This document shows positions 53,274 through 64,000 of a stretch of DNA of 64,000 bases, piece after piece. The DNA comes from Phytophthora colocasiae. Lineage: Eukaryota > Oomycota > Peronosporomycetes > Peronosporales > Peronosporaceae. The notes below the pieces were generated by a model. It saw only the letters and a list, made by a program, of their open reading frames with translations, did no database searches and was not told where the DNA came from. The position numbers and the translations under genes are program-made. Numbering within the stretch: position 1 is the stretch's first letter; each line of letters begins with the position of its first letter. The stretch spans positions 620,001 through 684,000 of the forward strand of contig JAGKQI010000085.1 in NCBI GenBank assembly GCA_018806915.1. Reading direction: 5' to 3'.

Positions 53274-56200
53274 ATGACTCTTACTGTGGACGAAAGGCGT
53301 GAACGGAATCGTTTATCGGCTCAACGTCGACGTGTCCGCGAGACAGTAGCGGCAGGAAATGATAGGCGTCGTCGCGATCGAGAGGGTCATCGCCGTCGTC
53401 GGATAGCGTCGGCGGCTACTACTGTTCCAGCTTGCCTTTTGTCTACACTAGCACATGGAGAACCAACCCGTTCTACCGGTGGGCAATGCTCTGAACACCA
53501 TCACGCATGGGACGATGATGCAATTCCAAGATTACACCCCGTGTCCGACGAGGCGAAGAACGCCACGCTGCAGCGCCTGCAGCTGGCGCTTGGAGCTGAC
53601 GGACTCGACGAGACCGCGTGTGCGGTTTGTGACCGTAATGTGTTGTGGAAGTCAATCCGTCTCGTGGATGTACTGAACGCGATCGCATCGAGAAAATGCG
53701 TCCTGTTCTCGCAAGCAATGATGATGACTTGCCGCAGCACCTCATAGCCGAGTACGATTGCTCCCAGTTGCACTCGTGCTTGAATAGCATGCTACTGTCG
53801 AGAGCAGGGATTCACGAAGCTGGGTTTGTTCAAGTTTGCGAAGAATGCAACGACAGTTTGTTGAAACAGATTGTACCGAAATTTGCGATTAAAAACGGAT
53901 TTGCAATTGGAACGCTGCCGATACAGTTCGCGGACGTTACACTGCCGGAGCGATTGATCACACAGCCTGTATCTGTTGTCTGTGTGACGCGTGTCATGCG
54001 TGGGGGCGCCCATCGCGCGATCCAATCGCACTGCCTAGCGTTCGACGCCTCACCAGGTCCAGCGGCGACGCTTCTACCAATCCCTGTTGGAAGCGTGTCA
54101 ACATATCGTGTTGTGCTTGCTGGACCCTTCACTACGAAACAACATGCGCGTGTACGTGAAATGCACCGCGTTCGACGCGAAGTTGTCGACGACTTGCTTA
54201 TTTTTTACAAGGAGCACAACCCATTGTACGCATCCATTTCCGTTGTCAATAGTTTTGGTCTTTCGGTTGACGCGGTCGCCGAAAATTTAATCATTGAGGT
54301 CGCCAATGCTGCTGCGGAAGTCGCCGACATCGACGCAGAGCAGGACCGCGTTGGCAGCGTGACAGATGTGGATGTATCCACACAAGAGGCCGACGTAGTC
54401 GAACGTCGAGTGGTTTTTGTGCCGGACGATCGCGAAGTTACAACGCAGGAGCTGCACGCTGTGTCTGGGCACCCGACGCCGGCCGTGCCTGAACCGCATT
54501 TCCTAATACGTCACTCGACCAAGTTCGCTGAAACAGATCGCGTGCTGTTTGCACGAATGTGGCCTCATCTCTTTCCGTATGGAAGAGGACATCCTGGAGA
54601 GGAGCGCCGCGTTCCGGTGTCCTTCGAGGCGTGCATCCGGCATTACTGCATGCTCAGCTCGCGGCGATTTGCAGAGGATGAGCTGTTCACTCTAGCGAGC
54701 TTCGACTACTTGTCGGTGCAGAAGATGTATACCCAAGTAGGACTCAAGTGCCGCCGAAATCCAGTGCTTTTTGAACCGTACAGCGACATCTCGGAGGAAT
54801 CACTGCTCCAAGCACTAAGAGAAAAAGAACTTCAGCGAAAAGGTTGTGCCGCATCCGCTAGAGGCCACGACTCGAGTGCGACCGCCTTCCTACGAACGGT
54901 TGAGCTTAGTGGCAGTTTGATGTGGGGCAGCAACGGTGAGCGGGCGCAATGTCGACGCCGGGCATTCGCATACCAGGCACGGTTTGGGCAACCAGCGCTC
55001 TTTGTGACCCTCACACCCAACGTAGCGGATTCGTTTGTCATGGCGCAGTACTGTGGTGTAACCTCCGTCGATACACTGTTTGATGTCCCGTTGTCTGCGC
55101 CACCAGGACGGTCGACTCTCCATAGCGCAGCCATGCGGAACGACGTGGCATCTGCTAGACTGTTCATACGAAACATTGACGCTTTCATTGAGCACGTGCT
55201 TGGTGTGCCTCTGAAGAGCATGAAAGCCAAGCCGTTTGACGGACTGTTTGGGCCGGCACGAGCCTACTTTGGCATGGTCGAAACTCAAGGCGGTGGAACG
55301 CTCCACGCTCATTTCTTGGTATGGCTGGAGAATGCGCCACCAAACAGTGAAGCATTTGACCGAGCAGTAACAGCACATGGTGAGCAGTACTATCGTGATA
55401 TCGAGGCGTTCACGGACAGCGTTGTGTCAACGTCGATGCCGTTGAACATTGCTAATTCGTCGTGTGTCTTCTGCGGGCACTCCTACGCCGATCTGCAGCA
55501 GCTCTCAATACCGCCAGAGGCATACGAGGACCCGAACAAGCAGGGCGATCAGCTCCACGGTGAACCGTTGCTGATTCAGTGCGCTGGATGCGGAACCAAA
55601 TTGAGCTCACAACACGTTATCCGGCACATCTTGCTCGACAGCCGACCGAAATCGTGGCCGGCACAGATGCGACCATACTCCTCGGATGAGCTGAAAGCGG
55701 CCGTACGGTTAGAAACGCGCTGTCGGGGAGGAACGGCAGCAGCGAAGACGGCCATTTACCAACGCGATCTCCATCTATTTGAAGGGACAGACTCAAGTAG
55801 TAGCGACGTTTATGGAGAGTATCTGCGGGGCTTGAATCAGTCTCAGCGCCGGCTCGAGCGGCGAGAAGATGACGCATTTCGCAATGATGGTGTCACTAAA
55901 GCATTGGTGATGATGCCTCCGTCAGTTGATGATAACCGGTTTGCGCCACGAGTTATTGCGTTCGTTGTGTCGGTGCTCGTCTTCATGTTCAATCTTCACT
56001 GGTGGTCGCATGCTGGAAGCTGCTTTAAGAAGAGCCGTGCGTCGGGCAGTGCCGCTACAAGATTCCACGGGATCGAGCTGTACGCACGTCGTGCTCGAGT
56101 GACGGTGTCACGGTCGCAAGACAACCACCATTCGAGTTCGTCAACGGCTACAATCGTGAGATGATGCTGGCGTTCAAGTGCAACCATGATGTTCAAGTCA

Positions 56201-58218
56201 TGGTCGGTGGGCTGGCTGCCCTGCTGCAAATCTACTATGCCACCAAGTATGTGACCAAGATGCAGGAACACATTGACTCAATCACAGCCGTCGCCCTCGC
56301 TGCATTTCAGCGTCGCCAGCTACGAGAAGCGCGTAATGAAGAGACTGTATCCGCGAACCGCGCTGCAACTGGGCGCAAGCGCGTAGCATCACTGTTATAT
56401 GCGATCACGAACCGTTGTGAGATCGCTGGACCTCTTGCTGCCTTGTACTTGCTCCGAGGATCGTGCGCATTCATGAGTACCCCGTGTGCTACGCTCCCAC
56501 TCCGAGCAGTGCTGAGTGAGCTCATTGATTAATCGATGGAAATGTGCGACCTCGTCCAATTACGAGAGCACGGAGAATCTGGCGTCAGGTTCCGTGCGGC
56601 ATCGTTCCTCGACGACTGCTTGTTCCGGCCTTCGGCTCTGGGCTCAAGCAATCTGTACGAGTACGTAGCGAAGCATTTTCGTCGGAAGCGATCTGAGACT
56701 TCTGCAGAATGTGCACTTTTCCAACCAGATCACCCTCTCTATGACTCGCACTGTGTTGGTACGCACATCGACGAGATCGTTCCGGTCGTGGTCGGAATGC
56801 GCATGCCCTTCATGGACTCCGAGACGCCCCATGAATACATTGTGAAGCGCAGCCAGTGCGCACTTGTGCTGTTTAAGCCGTTCCGCCGTGTTTCAGACCT
56901 TGTGAAAGGCGACCCTGCTGATGACAATGCCTGGCTCGAGGGGTACGCGCAGTGGGACCCACCCGTACGAGCTTTATACGTGAGGTGATGGCCAATATGG
57001 ACGACTACCACCGAGCAGCAAGGCAAGCAGAAGAATGCTATGGCGACGTATGCAACAGCGGCGAGACGCAGGCAGGATCCGATAGCGATGGCGACGAGGT
57101 TACCGGCACGCGCAACGACGTCGATGATGCACTTGACCACTCCGCGGCATGCGAGATAAATTCTACTGCTGCGGGAGCCGATGCTTTCTACCATCATCTT
57201 TTCGACGCCTGCAGAAATGATAACATTGATGTCGACGATCGAAGCGAGGATACGTCTTCACACGATCTGACTTTACCAATTTTCCCCAACGCGGGGTCCA
57301 GTGGCGGGTATCAACATTTCCTCACGCCAGTGGCACGAAGCACGGCTGGAACGGCACCGGACCTGCGTAGCCATAGTTCGCTGCCCAATTTTGCGATAGA
57401 TGAGCTCCAAAGATTCGTCAAAGACACGTCCAACGAAGAAAACACTGAGCCGCAGCGGTCAGAGTCGTTCCGTAACGAACGGCCAACTGAAGTAGTTGAG
57501 CTCCTAAAGAACACCCTCGAGGATAGCACGGAGTGGGTGTCGCCAGCAAAGTCTTCCACCGACCCGTCGCCGCTGCGGGCGTACTCGTCAATTGGTGAAG
57601 TCTCCCGAGCATTCACGCTTAACCGTCGACAGCATGCCGCATTCGCTCTAATTGCGACGTCGCTGCTTAAGCGTTACCTGCACCAAGAGCTTTGTGGTCT
57701 CAATGCCAACGATGGAAGTGGTGGTAACTCCCATAGTAGCAACGATACCCGGGTTCGCGATGAGCAATTGCTCATGTACCTTGGCGGTGCCGGTGGCACC
57801 GGGAAGAGCCGTGTGATCGATGCCATCCATGCATTCAGCACTAGTTGGCATCGCGATGACGCCGTCGAGAAGACCGCCCTGACTGGAAAAGCCGCCACAC
57901 TTATTGGAGGGTGCACACTCGCCAGCTTCATGATGCGGCTGAAACACGCGATCCAAAACAAGCACTTCGCACCACTTGATCTCCTAGTCATTGACGAGGT
58001 GTCAATGATGTCCAAAGCTGAATGGTTGAAGCTCGACAAGGCGCTTCGGCAGTACAAGCAGGTTCCGGGCGTGCCATTCGGTGGCGTGCACATCGTGCTC
58101 GCGGGAGACTTTTTGCAGATGCCTCCGGTTAAGGCTGACCCAATCTACGTGGATCCCGCCGAAAAACGAAAGTCAACCACGGTCGATGTGGAAGGCTTCG
58201 AGCTATGGCGGCAGATCA
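53274..58218 (+). pseudogene. Helitron RepHel transposase, unit 2 (frameshifted, 3'-truncated)
   Basis: The start MTLTVDERRERNRLSAQRRR matches unit 1, but ~100 residues are deleted near 53,460, and the frame shifts at about 53,670. From there a long frame holds the zinc site, the Rep domain with RFGQPALFVTLTPNVADSF and the HUH motif (55,303-55,311). A deletion near 56,045 shifts frame again (CRYKIPRDRAV in the new frame). A TAA follows LSELID (56,530), and another shift lies near 56,960. The helicase has GGAGGTGKSRVIDAIHAF, LLVIDEVSMM and 'GDFLQMPPV', then ends at the retroelement junction. Its lesions differ from those of unit 1. Confidence 0.8.
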
Positions 58219-58577
58219 GATCCCACGGGTGGGTCTGACGTGTCTTCGGACGAAGACACGGGAGCGGGAGCCTTGACATCAACCTCCCCCTCCTCGACAT
58301 CCTCGTAGTCGAGGATGTCTTCGTAGTCCTCTCCAAAGAGTTCTTTGAGAGGGACAGCAGGATTCTTAATCTCTGCTAGAGAAGAAGAAGAAGTCTTCTT
58401 CTCGTGCTTCTCCTTATGGAGAGCATGGTACTTGGTGACAGAGAGCTTCTCTGTCGGACCGCTGGAAGCAGCAGTGCTAGTGGGCACTGCTGAGGTCGTT
58501 GTTCCTGCTGCAGAGGCAGCAGGTGAGGCTTGCGCGTCCGCAGAAGCGGACGGAGACGTGGGCGTTGGCGAGTTCAT
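58219..58577 (-). pseudogene. Gag-like N-terminal fragment
   Basis: Starting 58 bp outside the left LTR border, the minus strand opens MNSPTPTSPSASADAQ, an Ala/Ser/Thr-rich then acidic sequence (KNPAVPLKELFGEDYEDILD), and stops at the Helitron junction. Its position just beyond an LTR and its composition suggest the start of the capsid gene of another retroelement. No CCHC knuckle remains. Confidence 0.4.
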
Positions 58578-58635
58578 TGCGAAATGAACTCGGATTTCTC
58601 TTGGGAACTTGACGGTCTTGTCAAGTTCTGTTGAT

Positions 58636-59139
58636 TGACGTATCGAGACCGATACGTCGAATCTTAACGGGGGGATGGTGTAACGGGGTTACACGTACAA
58701 GTGGTTGTGCCACTTGTAACTCTAACAGTTAGGATAGCTGTTAGAGGTTAGAAATGGGCCTCAAACCTTGGTGTGCTGTACACACCAAAGGATACATGGG
58801 CGAACCACATTATTGGATGGTTCGTGTGCATTTGTGCATATTATTGGTAGAAAGTAACGGATTTCTACCAATCACTGAGCAGAGTTTCTGCCAACCACAC
58901 GTTGGCAGACCCTTTAGAAATAGATAATAAACAGTTTTAGGAGGTCCATAATTAGCTTATGCCAAATTCAATAACAGTTCTCATTTTTACGGTATTTTGC
59001 AGTTTAATTTAGTTATATTTGATTTAATTATACTTATTTAAATAAGTATACTTAAATTAAGTCTATTCTAATTGCACGCTTCCTCATACACGTAAGCGCA
59101 CGTGTACGCCACCTAATAGGTCTAAGCAGACCCATTACA
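58636..59139 (+). repeat. Long terminal repeat, left copy (inverted to the right copy), 504 bp
   Basis: It starts TGACGTATCG and ends CCATTACA (TG...CA). It is the reverse complement of 63,497-63,999 with scattered differences. It carries serial hairpins: gacgtatcg/cgatacgtc (58,637-58,658), gtgtaac/gttacac (58,678-58,694), tacaagtgg/ccacttgta (58,696-58,718), ctctaacag/ctgttagag (58,720-58,746), ttggtgtg/cacaccaa (58,768-58,788), cgaacca/tggttcg (58,801-58,824), attggtagaaa/tttctaccaat (58,843-58,872), tctgccaac/gttggcaga (58,887-58,909), a 22 bp palindrome (59,029-59,050) and ggtct/agacc (59,119-59,132). Confidence 0.9.
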
Positions 59140-62100
59140 CCCGTGAAACGGGGGTCTCGATCCGAGACAATGGTCTCTGGCAGCCCATGCTGGCGGAAGA
59201 CCCGATCGATAAAGATCGTCGCTGTACCAGCGCCATCGACGGTGTCCGGCACAGCCGCTAGGTGAGCCATCTTGCTCAGACGGTCAACAAAGACCACAAC
59301 GCCCGTGTTGCCTGCCGTATCCTTCGGCAGGCCAAACACGAAGTCCATACTCATGGACTGCCAACACCCAGAGGGTACAGGCAAGCTCGCCAAAGGCGCT
59401 GCCGCATGCGGCGAGGGTTTAACCCGCTGACACGTCTCGCACGTGTGCACATATGTGCTGACCCACTTGTACATCTTCGGCCACCAGTACATGGAGCTCA
59501 CCGAGCCGTAGGTCTTCTCGCGACCGAGGTGGCCGCTTGTGGGCGTGTCGTGGGCCTCATAGAGGATACGATACTTCAGGTCCTCATCATGAGGATCCAC
59601 TACACGTGGTGGGTCATCCTGACCCGTGCTGTAGTACAGCAGACCGCCGTCCAGGCTATAGCGTTGGAGTCTCGCCTTTAGGCGTCGTGACAGAGTCACC
59701 ATTGAGTCCTTAAACTCATCGCTCCCTAGAGCTTGAAGCAGCGCGACACAAGAGTCGTCCTGAGCGTACGCTGCTCGAACCATGTCCGTCACGGACGACG
59801 TCACCGAGGTGACACGAGATAACTCATAGTCCGGGCGACGTGATAACGCGTCTGCGAGGACGTTCTGCCTGCCAGGCTTGTACTTCACAGTTATACCCCG
59901 CAACGAAGGAGAGCCATCGGGCCATCCTCTGCGAGAGGTGAGGCGACTGCGTCGCTGCGCGTAGAGACGCATGATCCGTGTATATCACAAACGGCTTGGA
60001 GCCGAGCAGGTGAACCCTGAATTTGACGAGAGCGTACTTCATCGCAAGTAGCTCCTTGTCATGAACTGGATAGTTCTTCTCAGCAGCCTTGAGCTGCCGA
60101 GACTCAAACGCAATGACGCGTTCGCGCCCGTCGACGTCCGCTTGTAGCAAAGCACTGCCGATGGCAAAGTCCGAGGCGTCACAGACGACGATGAACGGAC
60201 GATCAGGGTCTGGCAACGCCAGTATCGGTGCCTGAAGCAGGCTATCCTTGATACGAGTGAACGCACTCTCGTGCTCAGCACGCCATGCCCATTCGGCATC
60301 CTTCTTAAGGAGATCCGTCAGTGGCCGAGCCAACTCAGCGTAGTTCTCGCTGTACTTGTGTAAGTAGTTGGCTAAGCCCAGCCACTTGCGCAAGTCCTTC
60401 TGGTTCAAGGGAACCGGCCAGTCCACAATGGCCTTGACCTTTGCTGGATCAGCACGAAGGCCATGCTTCCCAATGAAGCACCCTAGGAAAGGGCTTTCTT
60501 CCTCGCCAAAGACGCACTTGTCCGCGTTGGCGTACAACTTGTTCGTGCGCATGCACTCGAGCACAGCTCTCACGTGTTCCACGTGTACCTCGACGTCAGT
60601 CTTGCCGTGTTCGGCCTGACTGTGGACGAACACGTCGTCAAAGTACGTCTGTGCGAATGCCCACAGGGGCCTGAACAACTGCGTCACTAGACGATTGAAC
60701 GTTGCAGGCGCGTTCGACAGCCCCCGGGGCATGACGAGCCATTCCCAGAGCATACCGCTCTGGGTGCTTACCGCTGTAAGCGGGATATCACTGGCTCGCA
60801 TGAGCAGCTGATAGTAGCCATCGACCAAGTCGAGCGCACTGTACATGGTGCAACCCACCATGTTGTTCTGAAGAACATCCTTCCTAGGAATCGGCGTCTG
60901 CGCCGGAATCGTGGCAGCGTTGAGCTTGTTAAAAGCATGAACGATGCGCCACTTGCCATTCGGCTTTCTGACACAGAACGTTGGCGCGGAGTGCGGAGAC
61001 TTGCTCTCGCGCACGCCCGCCGCGTGCTTAGCACGGAAGAAGGCGTCAATGACGTCGCATTGCTCTTTAGGAAAAGGCCACTGCCGGGTCACGCAGTATT
61101 TAGTTCCGGGAACTAAGTCGATCTCGTGACGAACGCCTCGGTCAGGAGGCAGGCCACTCGGTGGTTCCTTCGAGACAACGTCTCCGTATTCCTTCAGCAA
61201 GGAGTAGAAGGGGTCCGAGGGATTCTTGAGAATCTCCGATCCACTCCTGGCGTTCAACGCCGTCTTGACCCTGGACGAGACGGACTCGTCCACGACGGAC
61301 GATGAGTTTAACTCCTCTTCAGGTCGAACGATGACCACCTCGGCGAGTTCGCCAGCCTTCAAGGCATCGCCAAAGTCGGCGAACGACATCACCTCTAACT
61401 CAAGGAGTTTGTCGACGCTCGGCAGTCTGTCCAGCCGGACGCTGCCCTCGGCACTGCCGTCCACTCCATCAACCAGAGTGTATAGCTGCCCACAGCCCTT
61501 CTGTGCGTCGACACTTGGCGTCACAGACGGCTCAGACGGCTCAGACGCAGAGCGTCTCGCCCAAAGGGCCTTACGACGTCGTCGTCTAGCCGACGAACGT
61601 CCATTCGACGGAGTACGTGCCGCCGCACAGGTTTCGGCTCCTTCAGGTCCAGTGTCAGTGACACTCTGCGGTCCACTCGGTCGACGACCGATGCCGCTCA
61701 GCTGAGTACGTGCCGCTGCACAATCAATGACCGTAACAGGTCCAGTGTCAGAGACACTCAGTGATCGATTTGGTCCACGACAAATATCTTTTGACGGAGT
61801 ACGTGCCGCCCCACAGGGGTTACGTGGGCCTCGCCCACACGTTGACTCACTGTCAACCAGCGCTACGCGCTCAACAGGACTGCGGCCCTCGCACTCGGTT
61901 CTGTCCACTAACTCGGACACACCGACTTCCAGCATCATAGCCGACTCGGCTCGATGCTCGCGCCAATAGCGTTTCTGCTTCCTAGCAGAGGTGGGTTCAT
62001 GACTCGTCAAAGCTCCACTAGGAGAGAAGTGCGTAGCACCTAAGGTCTTCGACCTCCAATCGATCCATGGCTCGTGGCGCTCCAGCCACGCCATGCCAAG

Positions 62101-62498
62101 GATGAGGTCGTACCTCGAATCCAGGTCCAGGACCAAGCAGCGTTCCACGCTATCGAAGTCCAAGAACTTCAGCCGCAGGTCCATGGGGACCTTGGCTGCC
62201 GTGACACGGACGCCCGTCGCTAGACGGACAGTGACGGTGTCACCTCTTCGCGCTCGAAGCGCCTCAGCATATTGCTGACTACCCTCAACGGTGGAGCGTC
62301 TGACATAGTTGCCAGACGCCCCCGAATCGATCAACACGATCCATGGCTTCTCAAAGCCCTTCACGTCCACCTGGATGACCAGCAAGCCCTGCTTGCTCAC
62401 ACGTTCCGTGTTCAAGAGCACGGAGCTCTTCGGGGCTGAGCCCCAGTGCCTCTCACGCACTGCAGAACTCGGTTCTTCCCCAGTAGACCGCCCCGCGT
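59052..62498 (-). pseudogene. Gypsy-type pol: protease, reverse transcriptase, RNase H, truncated integrase
   Basis: Pol is entered by -1 frameshift from gag. Protease: VLIDSGASGNYVRR. RT: KYCVTRQWPFPKEQCDVIDA, 'SALDLVDGYYQLLM' and the active site TYFDDVFVHS. RNase H: FIVVCDASDFAIGSALLQ, NYPVHDKELLAM, IYTDHASL. Between RNase H and integrase a small deletion near 59,895 shifts the frame (GYNCEVQ, then YKPGRQNVLADALSRR). Integrase has the HHCC zinc site (HDTPTSGHLGREK...CETC), the first Asp in MSMDFVFGLPKDT and the second in VSDRDPRFTG. It is cut exactly at the LTR border (59,139/59,140), so the catalytic Glu and C-terminus are missing. Domain order RT-RH-IN is Ty3/Gypsy. It is inactive. Confidence 0.9.
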
Positions 62499-62520
62499 CT
62501 ACTGGGAGCCGGCGTTTCCC
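62479..62520 (-). promoter_or_regulatory. -1 programmed ribosomal frameshift signal at the gag-pol junction
   Basis: On the minus strand the gag codons run CAG GGA AAC, giving a canonical slippery heptamer G GGA AAC (62,520-62,514). A 7-base spacer follows, then a perfect 10 bp stem CCCAGTAGAC/GTCTACTGGG (62,506-62,497 with 62,488-62,479) with an 8-base loop. The gag stop TAG lies inside the 5' arm. Slipping by -1 gives the open frame leading into protease. Confidence 0.85.
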
Positions 62521-63480
62521 TGGGCAGAGCCCAAAGCGGGACCCGCGCCAGGGTTGCGGCCATTCTGGCCGGCGCGCTCTTTGCGCAGAGGGCAGTTGGG
62601 CCTCAGATGTGTGGGACTACCACACGTGTAGCACCGGCGGGTGCTCATACGCTGCACCGCAGCTCGTAGCTCGGCTACTTCATCTTCAGCATAGCTGAGG
62701 TCCATGGGCTCGGGTCCACCGGTTCCTGTGCTGTTAGCACCGACCCTCGACAACTTAAAGTTGTGTTCGGCATTCAATGCCACGCTGACAGCATCTTTGA
62801 AGCTGTGGGGATTCTGACGGAATGCCTCCGTCCTGGCCACGCCGGCTCGTAAACCTTCCATGAAGATGGTCACGGTGACCACCTCAGGTAGAGGATCGGT
62901 AGCCATGCCGGCAATGAGCGTGCGCAGCTCTTGGACATAGTCCACCAGGTCCTTCTTGCCCTGTCGGCAAGCAAGGAAGCGTGACCGCACGCGATACACC
63001 TGGTTAGGCGGAGCAGACACTTGCGTGAGCTTGGCCTTTAGCTCGCCCCAAGTAGGGAAGACCGCTTCCACCGACGTCCCAGACGTCAAGGCCCATTCTC
63101 GTGCTCGCCCTTCGAGCTTGGAGATGGCAAACGCCACGCGTTGCCCCTCCAACTGGAGCATAGCGGCCCCCATGGCCATTCCGACCTCTTGGGTCCACAA
63201 CAGGAGGTTCTCTCCCTCCTTCCCGTGGAAAGTCTTCACGCTGCGCGTGACGGGCTTAGCTCTCTGAGCAGGGGTAGCCCCTTTTACATTCCGCTGAATG
63301 TGCTCGACGAGAGCGTTCTTGTACGAGGCAAATGCCTCGAGGCGCGCGTTGACGGCCTCCGGCCCTTGAGACGCAAGGTGCGCCATACCTTCAGGGCCCA
63401 GCAAGGACGTAAGCTTGTTAAGGTGGGTTAAGCGTGTCCTGCTGACTCGGAGTCATGTGAGCGTATGCTTCTTGCTCCAT
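62499..63480 (-). pseudogene. Gypsy-type gag with CCHC zinc knuckle (one frameshift near its start)
   Basis: The natural start is the ATG at 63,480 (MEQEAYAHMTPSQQDTL). One extra base near 63,431 breaks the frame; reading resumes THLNKLTSLLGPEGMAHLA. The capsid region has 'FHGKEGENLLLWTQEVGMA', 'AFAISKLEGRAREWA', 'RSRFLACRQGKKDLVDYV' and IFMEGLRAGVARTEAFRQNP, and the knuckle is CYTCGSPTHLRPNC (CX2CX4HX4C). It ends GNAGSQ-TAG just after the frameshift signal. Only 16 bases separate the ATG from the LTR border, leaving little room for a normal tRNA primer-binding site. Confidence 0.88.
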
Positions 63481-63496
63481 TCTCACAGAGAAACAG

Positions 63497-63999
63497 TGTA
63501 ATGGGTCTACCTAGACCTATTAGGTGGCGTACACGTGCGCTTACGTATATGAGGAAGCGTGCAATTAGAATAGACTTAATTTAAGTATATTTATTTAAAT
63601 AAGTTTAATTAAATCAAATATAACTAAATTAAACTGCAAAATACCGTAAAATGAGAACTGTTATTGAATTTGGCATAAGCCAATTATGGACCTCCTAAAA
63701 CTGTTTATTATCTATTTCTAAAGGGTCTGCCAACGTGTGGTTGGCAGAAACTCTGCTCAGTGATTGGTAGAAATCCGTTACTTTCTACCAATAATATGCA
63801 CAAATGCACACGAACCATCCAATAATGTGGTTCGCCCATGTATCCATTGGTGTGTACAGCACACCAAGGTTTGAGGCCCATTTCCAACCTCTAACAGTTA
63901 TCCTAACTGTTAGAGTTACAAGTGGCACAACCACTTGTACGTGTAACCCCGTTACACCATCCCCCCGTTAAGATTCGACGTATCGGTCTCGATACGTCA
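63497..63999 (-). repeat. Long terminal repeat, right copy (inverted to the left copy), 503 bp
   Basis: Read on the minus strand it starts TGACGTATCG at 63,999 and ends ATTACA at 63,497, beside the gag leader. It carries the same hairpin series as the left copy. One hairpin is even better here: in the minus-strand sense ctctaacagtta/taactgttagag pairs over 12 bp with a 3-base loop. The AT-rich palindrome near 63,590 is imperfect. The window ends one base beyond, so the outer flank cannot be read. Confidence 0.9.
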
Positions 64000-64000
64000 A

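Larger units (their letters stand above)
50081..58218 (+). mobile_element. Helitron unit 2, truncated by retrotransposon DNA
   Basis: This unit has the same gene order as unit 1 at an offset of about 10.6-10.7 kb. It is cut inside the helicase: GFELWRQI is followed by unrelated sequence at about 58,218 (cggcagatca|gatcccacggg), where unit 1 continues NTVIMLDKS. Confidence 0.75.

Noticed and set aside
58631..59144. Left LTR as a solo LTR inserted in the integrase with target duplication
   Set aside because: The 5 bases before it (ttgat) and after it (cccgt) do not match, and the integrase frame does not resume on the other side.
58636..63999. DIRS-like element (inverted terminal repeats)
   Set aside because: DIRS elements encode a tyrosine recombinase and lack a DDE integrase. 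Here pol contains an HHCC zinc site and integrase Asp residues in Gypsy order.
1..64000. CRISPR arrays or bacterial operons
   Set aside because: No spaced direct repeats of CRISPR type; genes have GT-AG introns and eukaryotic families.

Overview
ORGANISM. The window looks like nuclear DNA of a zoosporic oomycete, most likely Phytophthora or a close relative. The evidence is a Crinkler-type effector gene, short GT-AG introns, compact genes with 60-300 bp gaps, genes for flagellar/basal-body proteins (CCDC146/MBO2-like, CEP131-like), and a TE set typical of oomycetes (Gypsy, Helitron, piggyBac, pogo). It is not bacterial: there are no operons, Shine-Dalgarno sites or CRISPR arrays.

GENE-DENSE HALF (1-32,250). 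In order: the 3' end of an unrecognised gene; a CLASP-like HEAT-repeat gene; LAS1 (HEPN endoribonuclease of 60S biogenesis); a PX-domain protein; MO25; REI1/ZNF622 (60S maturation); a tandem pair of mitochondrial D-2-hydroxyglutarate dehydrogenase-like genes, the second frameshifted and partly gene-converted; an EDR2-C (DUF1336) protein; CCDC146/MBO2; an unnamed coiled-coil gene; a BET-type bromodomain-NET protein; isovaleryl-CoA dehydrogenase; and CEP131. A 3.57 kb piggyBac-type transposon with TTAA target duplications lies in what was a ~280 bp divergent promoter between the last two genes.

MOSAIC (32,250-39,490). Broken gene pieces on both strands, several keeping introns: an importin-like fragment, a pogo-like transposon with TA duplications, an ArfGAP pseudogene, the tail of a cyclic-nucleotide phosphodiesterase, a Crinkler-HNH gene with a perfect 111 bp internal duplication, part of PDH E1-beta, and a second ArfGAP copy split by ankyrin-repeat DNA.

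HELITRONS (39,490-58,218). Two related Helitron units lie head to tail, about 10.6 kb apart. Each carries the same cassette: an OB-fold-like gene on the minus strand, a divergent AWS-SET histone methyltransferase gene on the plus strand, and a RepHel transposase (HUH Rep plus Pif1-like helicase). Each RepHel has its own set of lesions; the SET gene of the first unit is nearly intact. This cassette is the best candidate for an undescribed system.

RETROTRANSPOSON (58,219-64,000). The second Helitron is cut off by LTR-retroelement DNA. A minus-strand Gypsy gag-pol with a textbook -1 frameshift signal lies between two ~504 bp LTRs that are inverted relative to each other. The LTR is built largely from a string of small hairpins.

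LIMITS. Family calls come from reading translated motifs by eye; no searches were run. Exon borders are inferred from GT-AG sites and frame.
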